Below, one piece after another: positions 17,074 to 25,680 of a DNA stretch of 64,000 bases (position 1 is the first letter of the stretch; the number at the start of each line of letters is the position of its first letter). The stretch is taken from contig NZ_CP058349.1 of the NCBI RefSeq assembly GCF_013395055.1, positions 868,001 through 932,000 of the forward strand, in the 5' to 3' direction. This DNA comes from Pseudomonas sp. ABC1. GTDB lineage: Bacteria; Pseudomonadota; Gammaproteobacteria; Pseudomonadales; Pseudomonadaceae. Under the pieces are notes generated by a model that saw nothing but the letters and a program-made list of their open reading frames with translations, was not told the DNA's origin and searched no databases. A program made the translations under genes and the position numbers.

Positions 17074-17119
17074 ATTCTTAAAAAGAATATTTAATTAGAA
17101 ATAAATTCTAAAAAAGAAT
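17074..17119. promoter_or_regulatory. Twin perfect ATTCT-N5-AGAAT operators between porin and second SsuA gene
   Basis: Two perfect inverted repeats, ATTCTTAAAAAGAAT (17074-17088) and ATTCTAAAAAAGAAT (17105-17119), lie 31 bases apart, about three helical turns on the same face. They are in the 324-base AT-rich gap between the divergent porin and binding-protein genes. The rest of that gap contains no gene; a further partial motif ATTCCTAAAAATTAT starts near 17149. The same motif precedes lsfA. T-N11-A spacing suggests a LysR-type regulator, with CysB the leading guess. Confidence 0.6.
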
Positions 17120-17268
17120 ATGGGCCACAATGACGCGCCTCTAAGCTAATTCCTAAAAATTATTTATTTTCATTTTTTTAGATCGTATAGCTTTCGCAGC
17201 ACGGCACTGAACGCGCCGATCGATTTCCTCCAGCCAGGACAGGCTGCAGTCATAAATAGAGGTACTCC

Positions 17269-18225
17269 ATGTCTCTGCGAAGCAAACGTCGCCCCTTGCT
17301 GGCCCTCGGGCTGGCGCTGGGTATTTTCACCGCCCTGCCCTGGACCGCCGAAGCCGACACCCAGGTGCGCATCGGCTACCAGAAGTCCTCGACACTCATC
17401 AGCCTGCTGAAAAGCCAGGGCACCCTCGAACAAGCGCTGGGCAAGCAAGGCATCCGCATCAGTTGGCACGAGTTTCCCAATGGCCAGCCGCTGCTCGAAG
17501 CACTGAACGTCGGCAACATCGATGTCTCCGCCGACGTGGCCGACACCGTGCCGGTATTCGCCCAGGCCGCCGGCGCCAAGCTGACCTACTTCGCCCAGGA
17601 AACCCCATCACCCACGGCGCAGGCGATCCTCGTGCACGAGGGCTCGGCCCTGCGCGGCCTCGGTGACCTGAAAGGCAAGAAAATCGCAGTGACCAAGGCG
17701 GCAGGCAGCCACTACCTGTTGCTGGCTGCCCTGGCCAAGGCCGGTCTTTCCTTCAATGACATCCAACCCGCCTACCTGACCCCGGCCGATGGCCGGGCCG
17801 CCTTCGAGAACGGCAAGGTGGATGCCTGGGTCGCCTGGGAGCCCTTCCTCAGCAGCGCGCAACAACAGTTGCACACCCGCACCCTGGCCGATGGAACCGG
17901 CCTGGCGGACTACAAGCGCTACTACCTGGCCTCCAACGCATTCGCCAAACAGCACCCACAGGTACTGGAAACCCTCTTCGAAGAACTGGCCCGCACCGGC
18001 CAATGGCTGCGGGCCAATCCACAGGAAGCGGCGCGCATCCTCGGGCCATTGTGGGGCAACCTGGACCCGGCCATCGTCGAGAAGGCCAACGCCCGGCGCA
18101 GCTACGACGTGCGTAAGGTCGACCGGGACAGCCTGAGCGAGCAGCAGAAGATCGCGGACGCCTTCTTCAAGGAAAAACTGTTGCCCGCCAAGGTCGATGC
18201 ACAGGACGTGTCCATCTGGAACTGA
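17269..18225 (+). CDS. Orphan SsuA-like sulfonate/sulfate-ester ABC substrate-binding protein
   Basis: A 318-residue periplasmic binding protein with signal peptide (LLALGLALGIFTALPWTAEA). It matches the SsuA family throughout: VRIGYQKSSTLISLLKSQG, GIRISWHEFPNGQPLLEAL, GNIDVSADVADTVPVFAQA, and KVDAWVAWEPFLSSAQQQ. GAGG precedes the ATG. Unlike ssuA it has no adjacent permease or ATPase and is followed by a strong terminator, so it is monocistronic. It may feed the SsuBC transporter with a different substrate range. Its promoter region carries twin operators shared with the lsfA-ssu operon. Confidence 0.88.
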   Translation: MSLRSKRRPLLALGLALGIFTALPWTAEADTQVRIGYQKSSTLISLLKSQGTLEQALGKQGIRISWHEFPNGQPLLEALNVGNIDVSADVADTVPVFAQAAGAKLTYFAQETPSPTAQAILVHEGSALRGLGDLKGKKIAVTKAAGSHYLLLAALAKAGLSFNDIQPAYLTPADGRAAFENGKVDAWVAWEPFLSSAQQQLHTRTLADGTGLADYKRYYLASNAFAKQHPQVLETLFEELARTGQWLRANPQEAARILGPLWGNLDPAIVEKANARRSYDVRKVDRDSLSEQQKIADAFFKEKLLPAKVDAQDVSIWN

Positions 18226-18334
18226 AACTTTCCGCATGCACCATGCGGACCTTACGGAGTGAGTCTTGTCGAGCAAGATTCCACAGGGATGTGAACATCG
18301 CAGGTGAGCGCTCATCCGTCGCTCACTGAAGTTT

Positions 18335-18374
18335 GGGGAAGATGGCGCCAGGCAAAGCCATCTTCCCCTTTTTT
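18335..18374 (+). terminator. Strong intrinsic terminator after the orphan SsuA-like gene
   Basis: A 12-base perfect stem GGGGAAGATGGC / GCCATCTTCCCC with a 10-base loop is followed by TTTTTT. A smaller hairpin CCGCATG-CAC-CATGCGG lies at 18233-18249. The rest of the 316-base gap up to sbcD shows no gene. Confidence 0.93.
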
Positions 18375-18541
18375 ATCTCGATGCCCGATTCAACCCCGGA
18401 GCGGCAGGCTCCAACTGGCCCAGGGCAAACGATTGGACACGCGCCCACGCCTGGATCGGTACCCCGTCAGTGCCCCCGCCTTGAACTGCCAGGCGATTGC
18501 CGGTAGCGTCCCTGCGCCGTCCATCCCCCGCGAGAGCCCCC

Positions 18542-19774
18542 ATGCGTCTGATCCACACCTCCGACTGGCACCTCGGCCAGAGCCTGCACGGACAGGAGCG
18601 CGATCACGAGCACGCCTGCTTCCTGGCCTGGCTGCTGGATTGCCTGCAACGGGAAAGGCCCGATGCCTTGCTGATCGCCGGGGACATCTTCGACAGCGTC
18701 AACCCACCGCTCAAGGCCCAGGAACGCCTCTACGACTTTATCGTCGAGGCCCATCAGCGCCTGCCGGCCCTGCATATCGTGATGATCGCCGGCAACCATG
18801 ACTCGGGCGGCCGCATCGAACTGCCGGCCCCGCTGATGCAGCGCCTGAACACCCATGCCATCGGCCGTATCGCCTGGCTGGACAGCGGCCAGCCCGACCT
18901 GGAACGCCTGTTGCTGCCACTGCCCGACAGCAGCGGCAAGACCGCCGCCTGGTGCCTGGCCCTGCCCTTCCTGCGCCCGGCGGAGGTCACCGGCCTGCGG
19001 GCCGGCAGCGACTACATGCAGGGCATCCGCACCTTGCACGAAGACCTGATCGCCCGAGCCGAGGACCGCCGCCAGCCGGGGCAGGCACTGATCGCCATCA
19101 GCCATGCGCACCTGGCGGGTGGCAGCGTCTCGGAAGAATCCGAGCGCAATATCGTCATCGGCAACGCCGAGGCGCTGCCGGCCGGCCTGTTTCCGGAGAG
19201 CATCGCCTACGTTGCCCTCGGCCATCTGCACAAGCCGCAGCGGGTCGCCGGGCAGGAGCGCATCCGCTACAGCGGCTCACCGCTGCCGCTGTCGTTCGCG
19301 GAAATCGACTACCGCCACCAGGTCCTGCGGGTGACGTTGCAAGGCGAACGCCTGGAAGCCGTCGACCCCTTGCTGATTCCGTGCAGCGTGGACCTGTTGC
19401 GACTCGGCCCGGCATCGCTGGAAGCGATACTCGAACAGGTCGCGGCCCTGCCTGCGGCCGACCTGTTGCTGGACCAGCGCCCCTGGCTGGAGATTCGCGT
19501 GCGACTGGACGAACCGCGTCCGGACCTGCGCCAACGCCTGGAAGCCGCCCTGGAAGGCAAGGCGGCACGGCTGGTACGTATCGCCAGCAGCTACCACGGC
19601 AGCGGGGAAAGCCAGGATGGCCCGAGCCTGCCAGGCCTGGAGCAGATCACCCCGGAACAACTGTTCTGCCGCGCCTGGCAGGAAAACTTCGGCCAGGAGG
19701 CCGACGCCCAGGCCATCGAGGACTTTGCCAGCCTGCTGCTGCAGGTCCAGTCGAGCGAGCCGAGCGCACCATGA
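18542..19774 (+). CDS. sbcD: Exonuclease subunit SbcD (Mre11-type nuclease)
   Basis: A 410-residue metallophosphoesterase nuclease. The metal-binding motifs appear in order: HTSDWHLGQSL (residues 4-14), LLIAGDIFDS (~44), MIAGNHDSGG (~82), AISHAHLAGG (~185) and YVALGHLHKPQR (~224). With SbcC it degrades hairpins, palindromes and protein-blocked DNA ends. The ATG at 18542 begins the conserved MRLIHTSDWHLG sequence; 15 upstream codons are open but not conserved in character. Its stop overlaps the sbcC start at ATGA, showing translational coupling. Confidence 0.96.
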   Translation: MRLIHTSDWHLGQSLHGQERDHEHACFLAWLLDCLQRERPDALLIAGDIFDSVNPPLKAQERLYDFIVEAHQRLPALHIVMIAGNHDSGGRIELPAPLMQRLNTHAIGRIAWLDSGQPDLERLLLPLPDSSGKTAAWCLALPFLRPAEVTGLRAGSDYMQGIRTLHEDLIARAEDRRQPGQALIAISHAHLAGGSVSEESERNIVIGNAEALPAGLFPESIAYVALGHLHKPQRVAGQERIRYSGSPLPLSFAEIDYRHQVLRVTLQGERLEAVDPLLIPCSVDLLRLGPASLEAILEQVAALPAADLLLDQRPWLEIRVRLDEPRPDLRQRLEAALEGKAARLVRIASSYHGSGESQDGPSLPGLEQITPEQLFCRAWQENFGQEADAQAIEDFASLLLQVQSSEPSAP

Positions 19775-22700
19775 AAATCCTTGCCATCCGCCTGAAGAAC
19801 CTGGCCTCGCTGGCCGGCGAACACAGCATCGACTTCACCCAGGAACCGCTGGCCAGCGCGGGCCTCTTCGCCATCACCGGCCCCACCGGCGCGGGCAAGA
19901 GCACCCTGCTCGATGCCTTGTGCCTGGCGCTGTTCGGCAGCACGCCACGGATGAAGGATGCCGCCCGGCAGAAGTCCAGCAAGGTCCCCGATGGCGATGA
20001 GGAACTGTCCAGCGGCGACGAGCGCACCCTGCTGCGCCGGGGCTGCGGCCAGGGTTACGCCGAAGTGGATTTCATCGGCATCGACCAGCGCCGCTACCGC
20101 GCCCGCTGGGAAACCAACCGCGCCCGCGAGCGGGCCGACGGTCGCCTGCAACCGAGCCGCCAGAGCCTGCTCGACCTGGAAAGCGGCACGCTGCTGGCCA
20201 GTGGTCGCAAGGGTGAATTCAAGGAACTGCTGGAAAGCCGCCTGGGCCTGACCCTGGAGCAATTCACCCGCGCCGTGCTGCTGGCCCAGAGCGAATTCAG
20301 CACCTTTCTCAAGGCCAGCGACGACCAGCGCAGCACCCTGCTGGAGAAACTCACTGACACCGGCCTCTACAGCCAGCTGGGCCAGGCCGCCTACGAAAAG
20401 GCCAAGCAGGCCAGCGAAGACTACAAGGCCCTGCAACAGCAGGCAGGCACCCTGCAACCGCTCGACGATGAAGCACGCCAGGCACTGCAACAGACCCTCG
20501 AACAGGACAACCAGCAGCTCAAGGCCCAGCAGCAGCGCCTGCGCCAACTGGAAGCACAGCAGCAGTGGCTGGGGGAACTGGAGCGCTTGCAGCAGGAGTC
20601 GAGCCAGGCTGACGCCGCCGTGCAGGCACTCGACGACGAACACCTGCACCTGCTCGGCCTGCGCGAGCAGGTCGCCCAGGTGGAGCGCCTGGCACCGCAG
20701 CGGCATCGCTTCCTGCGCGCGCAGGAGTTGAGCGCGCGGCTGCAGAGCGAGCGACTGAAGCAGGAACGCCAGCACGCCGAGCAGCAGCGCGTGCAGCAGC
20801 AATGCGAAACCCTCGACAGCCAACACCAGCAGGCCCAGACACACCTGAGCCAGGCCGAGCAGGCACAGCTCGCGGCCGAACCGCTGCTGGCCAGCGCCCG
20901 CGCAGCCGAGCAGCGCCTGCAACACCTGGACAACCGTCTGCTGGAAGTGCGCAACGCGGCGCAACAGGCCGAACAACACTGCTTGGCCAGCGACGCGGCG
21001 TGCAAGCGCCTTGAACAAGAGCAGCAACAGTTGGACGACCAGCGCCAGGCGCTCGATGCCCTGCTGCAGAAAGACGCCGCCCTGCAACCGCTGGCCAGCG
21101 CCTGGGTCGGGTATCTGCCACGCCTGCGCCAGTGTGCCCAGGTCAGCGAGCAGTTACGCGATGCGGAGCAGACGCTGCCCGCCATCAGCAGCCAAGCGGA
21201 ACGGGATGCCCAGGCCCTGGACGAGGTCCAGCGGGCACTGCTGGACCTGCAGCGCCAGGTCGGTACGGAATCCACCAGCGCGCACGCCGCCCAACTCGAC
21301 CAGCGGCTCCAGCAGGAGCGCCAGCAGCTTGTCGCCAGCCAACAGTTGCAGCGACTCTGGCAACAGCAGCAGGAACTCCAGCAACAGCAGGCACGACGCC
21401 TCGAACAGCAACGCCAGCAGCAAGTTGCCCTACAAACCGTGCAGCAGGATGGACAACTCACTCGCCAACAACGGGACGCCGCGGCACAGACGCGCGATGC
21501 CGTGCAGGCCCTACTGGAACGCCAGCGCCTGGCCCGCAAGAGCGAAGTGGAAAACCTGCGCGCCAACCTCTGCCCTGGCGAAGCCTGCCCGGTCTGCGGC
21601 AGCCAGGAACATCCCTGGCACGACCCCACGGCCTTGCTGACAGCCCTCGGCCGCCAGGACGCCAGCGAAGCCGAACAGGCCAACCAGGCCTTGCAGGTAC
21701 TGGAACAGCAACTGCAAACACTGCGCGACCGCCACACTGAACTGCGTACCCGTATCGAGCAGGATGGACAGGCGCTGGAAGAGATCGACGCCAACCTGGC
21801 CAGGCTGGACGCTCAACTGAATGCCCTGCCATTGCACGCACAGTTGCTGGCGCAGGCTGCTCCAGAGCGAGCGGACTGGCTGACGCAGCAACTCCAGCGA
21901 CTGACCGCATCGATCGAACAGGCCGAACAGGAACAGCAACGGCTACGGGAAGTGCAGCAGCAGATCGAAGGCTTGCAGGCCCAGCGCCAAACGCTCCAGC
22001 AACAGGCCGAGCAGAGTGCCCGGCAATGGCAGCGCCACACGGAAAACATCGAACGCGACCGCACCTGGCTGGATACGGAGATGCAAGCCCTTGGCCCATT
22101 GTTGCCAGGTGATATCGCACAGGGCTGGCGAGAGGCACCGACAGCGCGGCTCGCCCAGTTGGAACAGCAGGTCGATGCCTACCTGCAGAACCTGCAACGC
22201 CAACAGCAGTTGCACGAGCGCCAGCGCCAATCCCACCAGGCGTTGGAACTGCAACGCAACGAACGGCACTACCGCGACGAACAGCGACAGCACAGCGCCC
22301 GCGACCTGCAAGACTGCCTGCAACAGCAGCAAACCGAACAACAACAGTTGCAGGCGCTGCTCGACGGACGCCTCGACACACAAAGCTGGCAACAGGCATT
22401 GCGCCAGGCCATCGACATGGCCCGCGTGGCGCTGGCCGACAACGAGCGCCAGGCCAATGCGGCGCGGATCGCCCTGATCCGCCTCGACGAAGAAAACCAG
22501 GCCCATGCCCGGCGATTACATGAGTGGCAGGCAGAGCACGCACTGCTCGACGAACAGCTCAGTCAATGGCGCAACCAGGCAGCGCTGCTGGACGACGACA
22601 ACCTGGCCAGTCTGCTGGCCCACGACGACACCTGGCTGGGCGACAGCCGCGAGCGCCTGCAACAGCACGAGCGCGCCCGTACCGAAGCCCGCGCGCGCCA

Positions 22701-23418
22701 GCAGGAGCGTCAGTCACGCTTGCGTGAACACCGGCAACGGCAACCACAGGACCTCTCGACCGAGACCCTGCAAGAAGCCATGAGCGCCTGCCAGCAGGCA
22801 CTGGAACAGCAGGAACAACGCTGCACCCATTCGCGCGCCGCACTGATCGAGGATGACCGCCGCCGCGACCAGTGCAGCGCGCTGGAACAGCAACTCGGCC
22901 AGGCCGAGGCGGAAAACCAGCGCTGGGGACGCATCGCCAGCCTGATCGGCTCGTCCGACGGCGCGGCCTTCCGCCGTATCGCCCAGGCCTACAACCTCGA
23001 CCTGTTGGTCCAGCACAGCAACGTGCAACTGCGCCAACTGGCGCGCCGCTACCGGCTGAAACGTGGCGGCAGCCCGCTGGGCCTGCTGGTGGTGGATACG
23101 GAAATGGGCGACGAACTGCGCTCGGTGCACTCGCTGTCCGGTGGCGAAACCTTCCTGGTGTCGCTGGCCCTGGCCCTCGGCCTGGCGTCGATGGCCTCCA
23201 ACCGGCTGCGCATCGAATCGCTGTTCATCGACGAAGGGTTCGGCAGTCTGGACGCCGAGTCCCTGCAGATCGCCATGGATGCCCTCGACGCCCTGCAGGC
23301 TCAGGGCCGCAAGGTGGCGGTGATCTCCCATGTACAGGAAATGCACGAACGCATCCCGGTGCAGATCCAGGTGCAGCGTCAGGGCAATGGGCAGAGTCGG
23401 ATCGAGGTGGTGGGATAA
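19771..23418 (+). CDS. sbcC: Exonuclease subunit SbcC (Rad50-type ATPase)
   Basis: A 1215-residue SMC-like ATPase. Walker A TGPTGAGKSTLLDAL is at residues ~36-50, the Q-loop region at LLAQSEFSTFLKA, the zinc-hook CPVC near residue 605 (EACPVCGSQEHP), the signature HSLSGGETFLVSLALALGLA near 1120 and Walker B ESLFIDEGFGSLD near 1150. The ~900 residues in between are long coiled coils very rich in Gln, Leu, Arg and Glu, which explains the repetitive CAG-like base composition. It forms the SbcCD complex with the upstream gene. Large open frames on the other strands are shadows. Confidence 0.96.
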   Translation: MKILAIRLKNLASLAGEHSIDFTQEPLASAGLFAITGPTGAGKSTLLDALCLALFGSTPRMKDAARQKSSKVPDGDEELSSGDERTLLRRGCGQGYAEVDFIGIDQRRYRARWETNRARERADGRLQPSRQSLLDLESGTLLASGRKGEFKELLESRLGLTLEQFTRAVLLAQSEFSTFLKASDDQRSTLLEKLTDTGLYSQLGQAAYEKAKQASEDYKALQQQAGTLQPLDDEARQALQQTLEQDNQQLKAQQQRLRQLEAQQQWLGELERLQQESSQADAAVQALDDEHLHLLGLREQVAQVERLAPQRHRFLRAQELSARLQSERLKQERQHAEQQRVQQQCETLDSQHQQAQTHLSQAEQAQLAAEPLLASARAAEQRLQHLDNRLLEVRNAAQQAEQHCLASDAACKRLEQEQQQLDDQRQALDALLQKDAALQPLASAWVGYLPRLRQCAQVSEQLRDAEQTLPAISSQAERDAQALDEVQRALLDLQRQVGTESTSAHAAQLDQRLQQERQQLVASQQLQRLWQQQQELQQQQARRLEQQRQQQVALQTVQQDGQLTRQQRDAAAQTRDAVQALLERQRLARKSEVENLRANLCPGEACPVCGSQEHPWHDPTALLTALGRQDASEAEQANQALQVLEQQLQTLRDRHTELRTRIEQDGQALEEIDANLARLDAQLNALPLHAQLLAQAAPERADWLTQQLQRLTASIEQAEQEQQRLREVQQQIEGLQAQRQTLQQQAEQSARQWQRHTENIERDRTWLDTEMQALGPLLPGDIAQGWREAPTARLAQLEQQVDAYLQNLQRQQQLHERQRQSHQALELQRNERHYRDEQRQHSARDLQDCLQQQQTEQQQLQALLDGRLDTQSWQQALRQAIDMARVALADNERQANAARIALIRLDEENQAHARRLHEWQAEHALLDEQLSQWRNQAALLDDDNLASLLAHDDTWLGDSRERLQQHERARTEARARQQERQSRLREHRQRQPQDLSTETLQEAMSACQQALEQQEQRCTHSRAALIEDDRRRDQCSALEQQLGQAEAENQRWGRIASLIGSSDGAAFRRIAQAYNLDLLVQHSNVQLRQLARRYRLKRGGSPLGLLVVDTEMGDELRSVHSLSGGETFLVSLALALGLASMASNRLRIESLFIDEGFGSLDAESLQIAMDALDALQAQGRKVAVISHVQEMHERIPVQIQVQRQGNGQSRIEVVG

Positions 23419-23448
23419 GAGCCCTGCACCAGCAATGGCATTAAGTCT

Positions 23449-23548
23449 TTCTCCCCTCGCCCATTTATGGGAGAGGGGCTGGGGGAGAGGGTTATATAGC
23501 GCCTGCCACCCTCTCCCCAGCCCTCTCCCGCAAGCGGGAGAGGGAGCA
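23449..23548. repeat. CTCTCCC double-hairpin intergenic repeat, copy 1
   Basis: Two hairpin-forming arms, one with a CCCATTTATGGG centre and one with CCCGCAAGCGGG, are joined by a short spacer and can also pair with each other through GGGGGAGAGGG / CCCTCTCCCC. An almost identical element in inverted orientation lies at 53589-53685. This type of repeat is common between genes in pseudomonads and xanthomonads. It follows sbcC and may act as its terminator or as an mRNA stabiliser. The 351-base gap to cysNC holds no gene. Confidence 0.75.
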
Positions 23549-23610
23549 AAGAGCTCGCGTTTTTAAGCCACTATTGGCGCTTGCATGCATAGCGCCGGAA
23601 ATCCGCACAC

Positions 23611-23696
23611 CTGGGTCCCCGCCTTCGCGGGGACGACGGGAGTAGGGATCGCACTTTATCCCCCCACCTCGTCATTCCCGCGAAGGCGGGAATCCA
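23611..23696. repeat. Paired CCCGCG/CGCGGG intergenic repeats
   Basis: Two units face each other: GGGTCCCCGCCTTCGCGGGG (from 23613) and GTCATTCCCGCGAAGGCGGG (from 23671) followed by AATCCATG. They share the layout GTC(A/G)TxCCCGC...GCGGGxA(T/C)CCA with further copies at 36271-36432. They resemble the ATTCCC...GGGAAT repeats known from Neisseria and many other proteobacteria. Confidence 0.7.
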
Positions 23697-23769
23697 TGCG
23701 CTGGCCGCAACACCGCCTACCATGCGGCGATGGGCTACAGGCCGGTAGCGTGCAGCTTGGGGCAGTCCC

Positions 23770-25668
23770 TCAGATCGCGCCGCGCTCGCGCAGCAACGCG
23801 ATGACCTGCTTGACCCCGTCTTCCACGCTCTGCGACTCGGTGTTGATCACCAGGTCGGCATTGCCAGGAATGTCGTAGGGGAAGGAGTCGCCCGGGATAT
23901 TGTCCCCGCCGGCAGCGTACAGACCTTGCGGGTCACGCTGGCGGCAGGTATCCGGTGATGCCTGCACGTAGACGGTGATCAGGCGATCGCTGCCGATCAG
24001 CGCTTTGGCCTGCTCGCGGCCTTCGGCATCCGGCGCGACGAACGCGGCCAGGGTCAGCAGGCCGGCTTCGTTGAACTGACGCGCCACATGGGCGGCACGA
24101 CGCCAGTTCTCGGTACGCCCGGCGCGGTCCTGTGGCAGCCCCTTGTTCAGGTCGTGGCGCAGGTTCTGGCCGTCCAGCACATAGACCGCACGGCCCAGGT
24201 CGAACAGTTTGCGTTCCACGGCGTAGGCCAGGGTGCTCTTGCCCGCGCCGGACAGGCCACTGAACAGCACGGTGGCCGGCTGCTGGCCGAAACGCAGCGC
24301 CCGCTCCTGGGTGGAAACGTGCGCCAGCGCGCCATGCTGGCCGCCGTGTGCGACGGCATTCGGCGCGGCCACGATCATGCCGGCACCGACAGTGCCGTTG
24401 GTCAGCCGATCAATGACGATGAAGGCACCGGTAGTGCGGTTCTGCGCATAGCCATCCAGCGCGACCGGCGCGTCCAGGCTGACCTTGACCCGCGCGATTT
24501 CATTGAGCTGCAGGCTGCTCGCCGCGCCATGCTCCAGGGTGTTCACATCGACCTTGTAGTCGATGCTGGCGAAGGAGCCCGGTACGTAACTGGTGGCACG
24601 CTTGATGTCGTACTTCTTGCCCGGCAGCATCGGCTCTTCGGCCATCCACACCAGCGAGGCCTCGAAGCTGTCGCTGATGCGCGGCAGGTTGTCGGCATGC
24701 ACCAGCATGTCGCCACGGGAGACGTCGATCTCGTCTTCCAGGGTCAGGGTGATCGCCTCGCCCGGGGTCGCCTGCTCCAGCTCGCCCTCGTAGGTGACGA
24801 TGGACTTGACGCGGCTGCCCTTGCCGGACGGCAGCACGATCACTTCGTCGCCCTTGCGCACCACGCCGCTGGCCAGGGTGCCGGCGAAGCCACGGAAATT
24901 CAGGTTCGGGCGGTTGACGTACTGCACCGGGAAGCGCAAGTCGTCGAAGTTGCGGTCGCCGGCGATTTCCACGGTTTCGAGGATTTCCATCAGCGACTGC
25001 CCGTCGTACCAGGGCGCCTGCTCGCTGCGGTTGACCACGTTGTCGCCCTTGAGCGCCGACATCGGCACGAAGTACAGCGACGTCGGCTGCTGTTCCAGGC
25101 CTTTGGCGAAGTCCAGGTAATCGCCCTTGATGCGTTCGAACACGGCCTGGTCGAAGCCCATCAGGTCCATCTTGTTGATGGCCACGACGATGTGCTTGAT
25201 ACCCAGCAGCGAGGCGATGAAGCTGTGGCGGCGGGTCTGGGTCTGCACGCCATAGCGCGCATCGACCAGGATGATCGCCAGGTCGCAGGTCGATGCCCCG
25301 GTGGCCATGTTGCGGGTGTACTGCTCATGGCCGGGGGTGTCGGCGATGATGAACTTGCGCTTGGCGGTGCTGAAATAGCGGTAGGCCACGTCGATGGTGA
25401 TGCCCTGCTCGCGCTCGGCCTGCAGGCCGTCCACCAGCAGCGCCAGGTCGACGTCGTCACCGGTGGTGCCGACCTTCTTCGAATCGCGGGTGATGGCTTC
25501 CAGGTGATCCTCGTAGATCATCTTGGAATCGTGCAGCAGGCGCCCGATCAGGGTGCTCTTGCCGTCGTCGACGTTGCCGCAGGTCAGGAAGCGCAACAGT
25601 TCCTTGCGTTCATGCTGGGCCAGGTAGGCGAGGATATCCTCGCTGATCAAATCAGACTGATGACTCAT
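23770..25668 (-). CDS. cysNC: Bifunctional sulfate adenylyltransferase subunit 1 / adenylylsulfate kinase
   Basis: A 632-residue fusion. Residues 1-~450 are the CysN GTPase: GNVDDGKSTLIGRLLHD (~31), the switch region GITIDVAYRYF, IADTPGHEQYTRNM and NKMD. From ~460 follows the CysC APS kinase with Walker A GLSGAGKSTLAYAV (~468), LDGQNLRHDLN and ENWRRAAHVA. Together with CysD it makes APS and then PAPS from sulfate. The N-C fusion is the usual form in Pseudomonas. It follows cysD after 12 bases. Confidence 0.96.
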   Translation of the reverse strand: MSHQSDLISEDILAYLAQHERKELLRFLTCGNVDDGKSTLIGRLLHDSKMIYEDHLEAITRDSKKVGTTGDDVDLALLVDGLQAEREQGITIDVAYRYFSTAKRKFIIADTPGHEQYTRNMATGASTCDLAIILVDARYGVQTQTRRHSFIASLLGIKHIVVAINKMDLMGFDQAVFERIKGDYLDFAKGLEQQPTSLYFVPMSALKGDNVVNRSEQAPWYDGQSLMEILETVEIAGDRNFDDLRFPVQYVNRPNLNFRGFAGTLASGVVRKGDEVIVLPSGKGSRVKSIVTYEGELEQATPGEAITLTLEDEIDVSRGDMLVHADNLPRISDSFEASLVWMAEEPMLPGKKYDIKRATSYVPGSFASIDYKVDVNTLEHGAASSLQLNEIARVKVSLDAPVALDGYAQNRTTGAFIVIDRLTNGTVGAGMIVAAPNAVAHGGQHGALAHVSTQERALRFGQQPATVLFSGLSGAGKSTLAYAVERKLFDLGRAVYVLDGQNLRHDLNKGLPQDRAGRTENWRRAAHVARQFNEAGLLTLAAFVAPDAEGREQAKALIGSDRLITVYVQASPDTCRQRDPQGLYAAGGDNIPGDSFPYDIPGNADLVINTESQSVEDGVKQVIALLRERGAI

Positions 25669-25680
25669 GGTGCGCGATCC

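Noticed and set aside
18952..19770. Upstream extension of the sbcC frame
   Set aside because: Overlaps the whole second half of sbcD; translation is Arg/Gly/Pro-rich noise. The ATGA overlap at 19771 is the right start.
20400..22900. Dense CAG/CTG-like repetitive sequence, considered as a tandem repeat array
   Set aside because: It encodes the Gln/Leu-rich coiled coils of SbcC and has no fixed repeat period.
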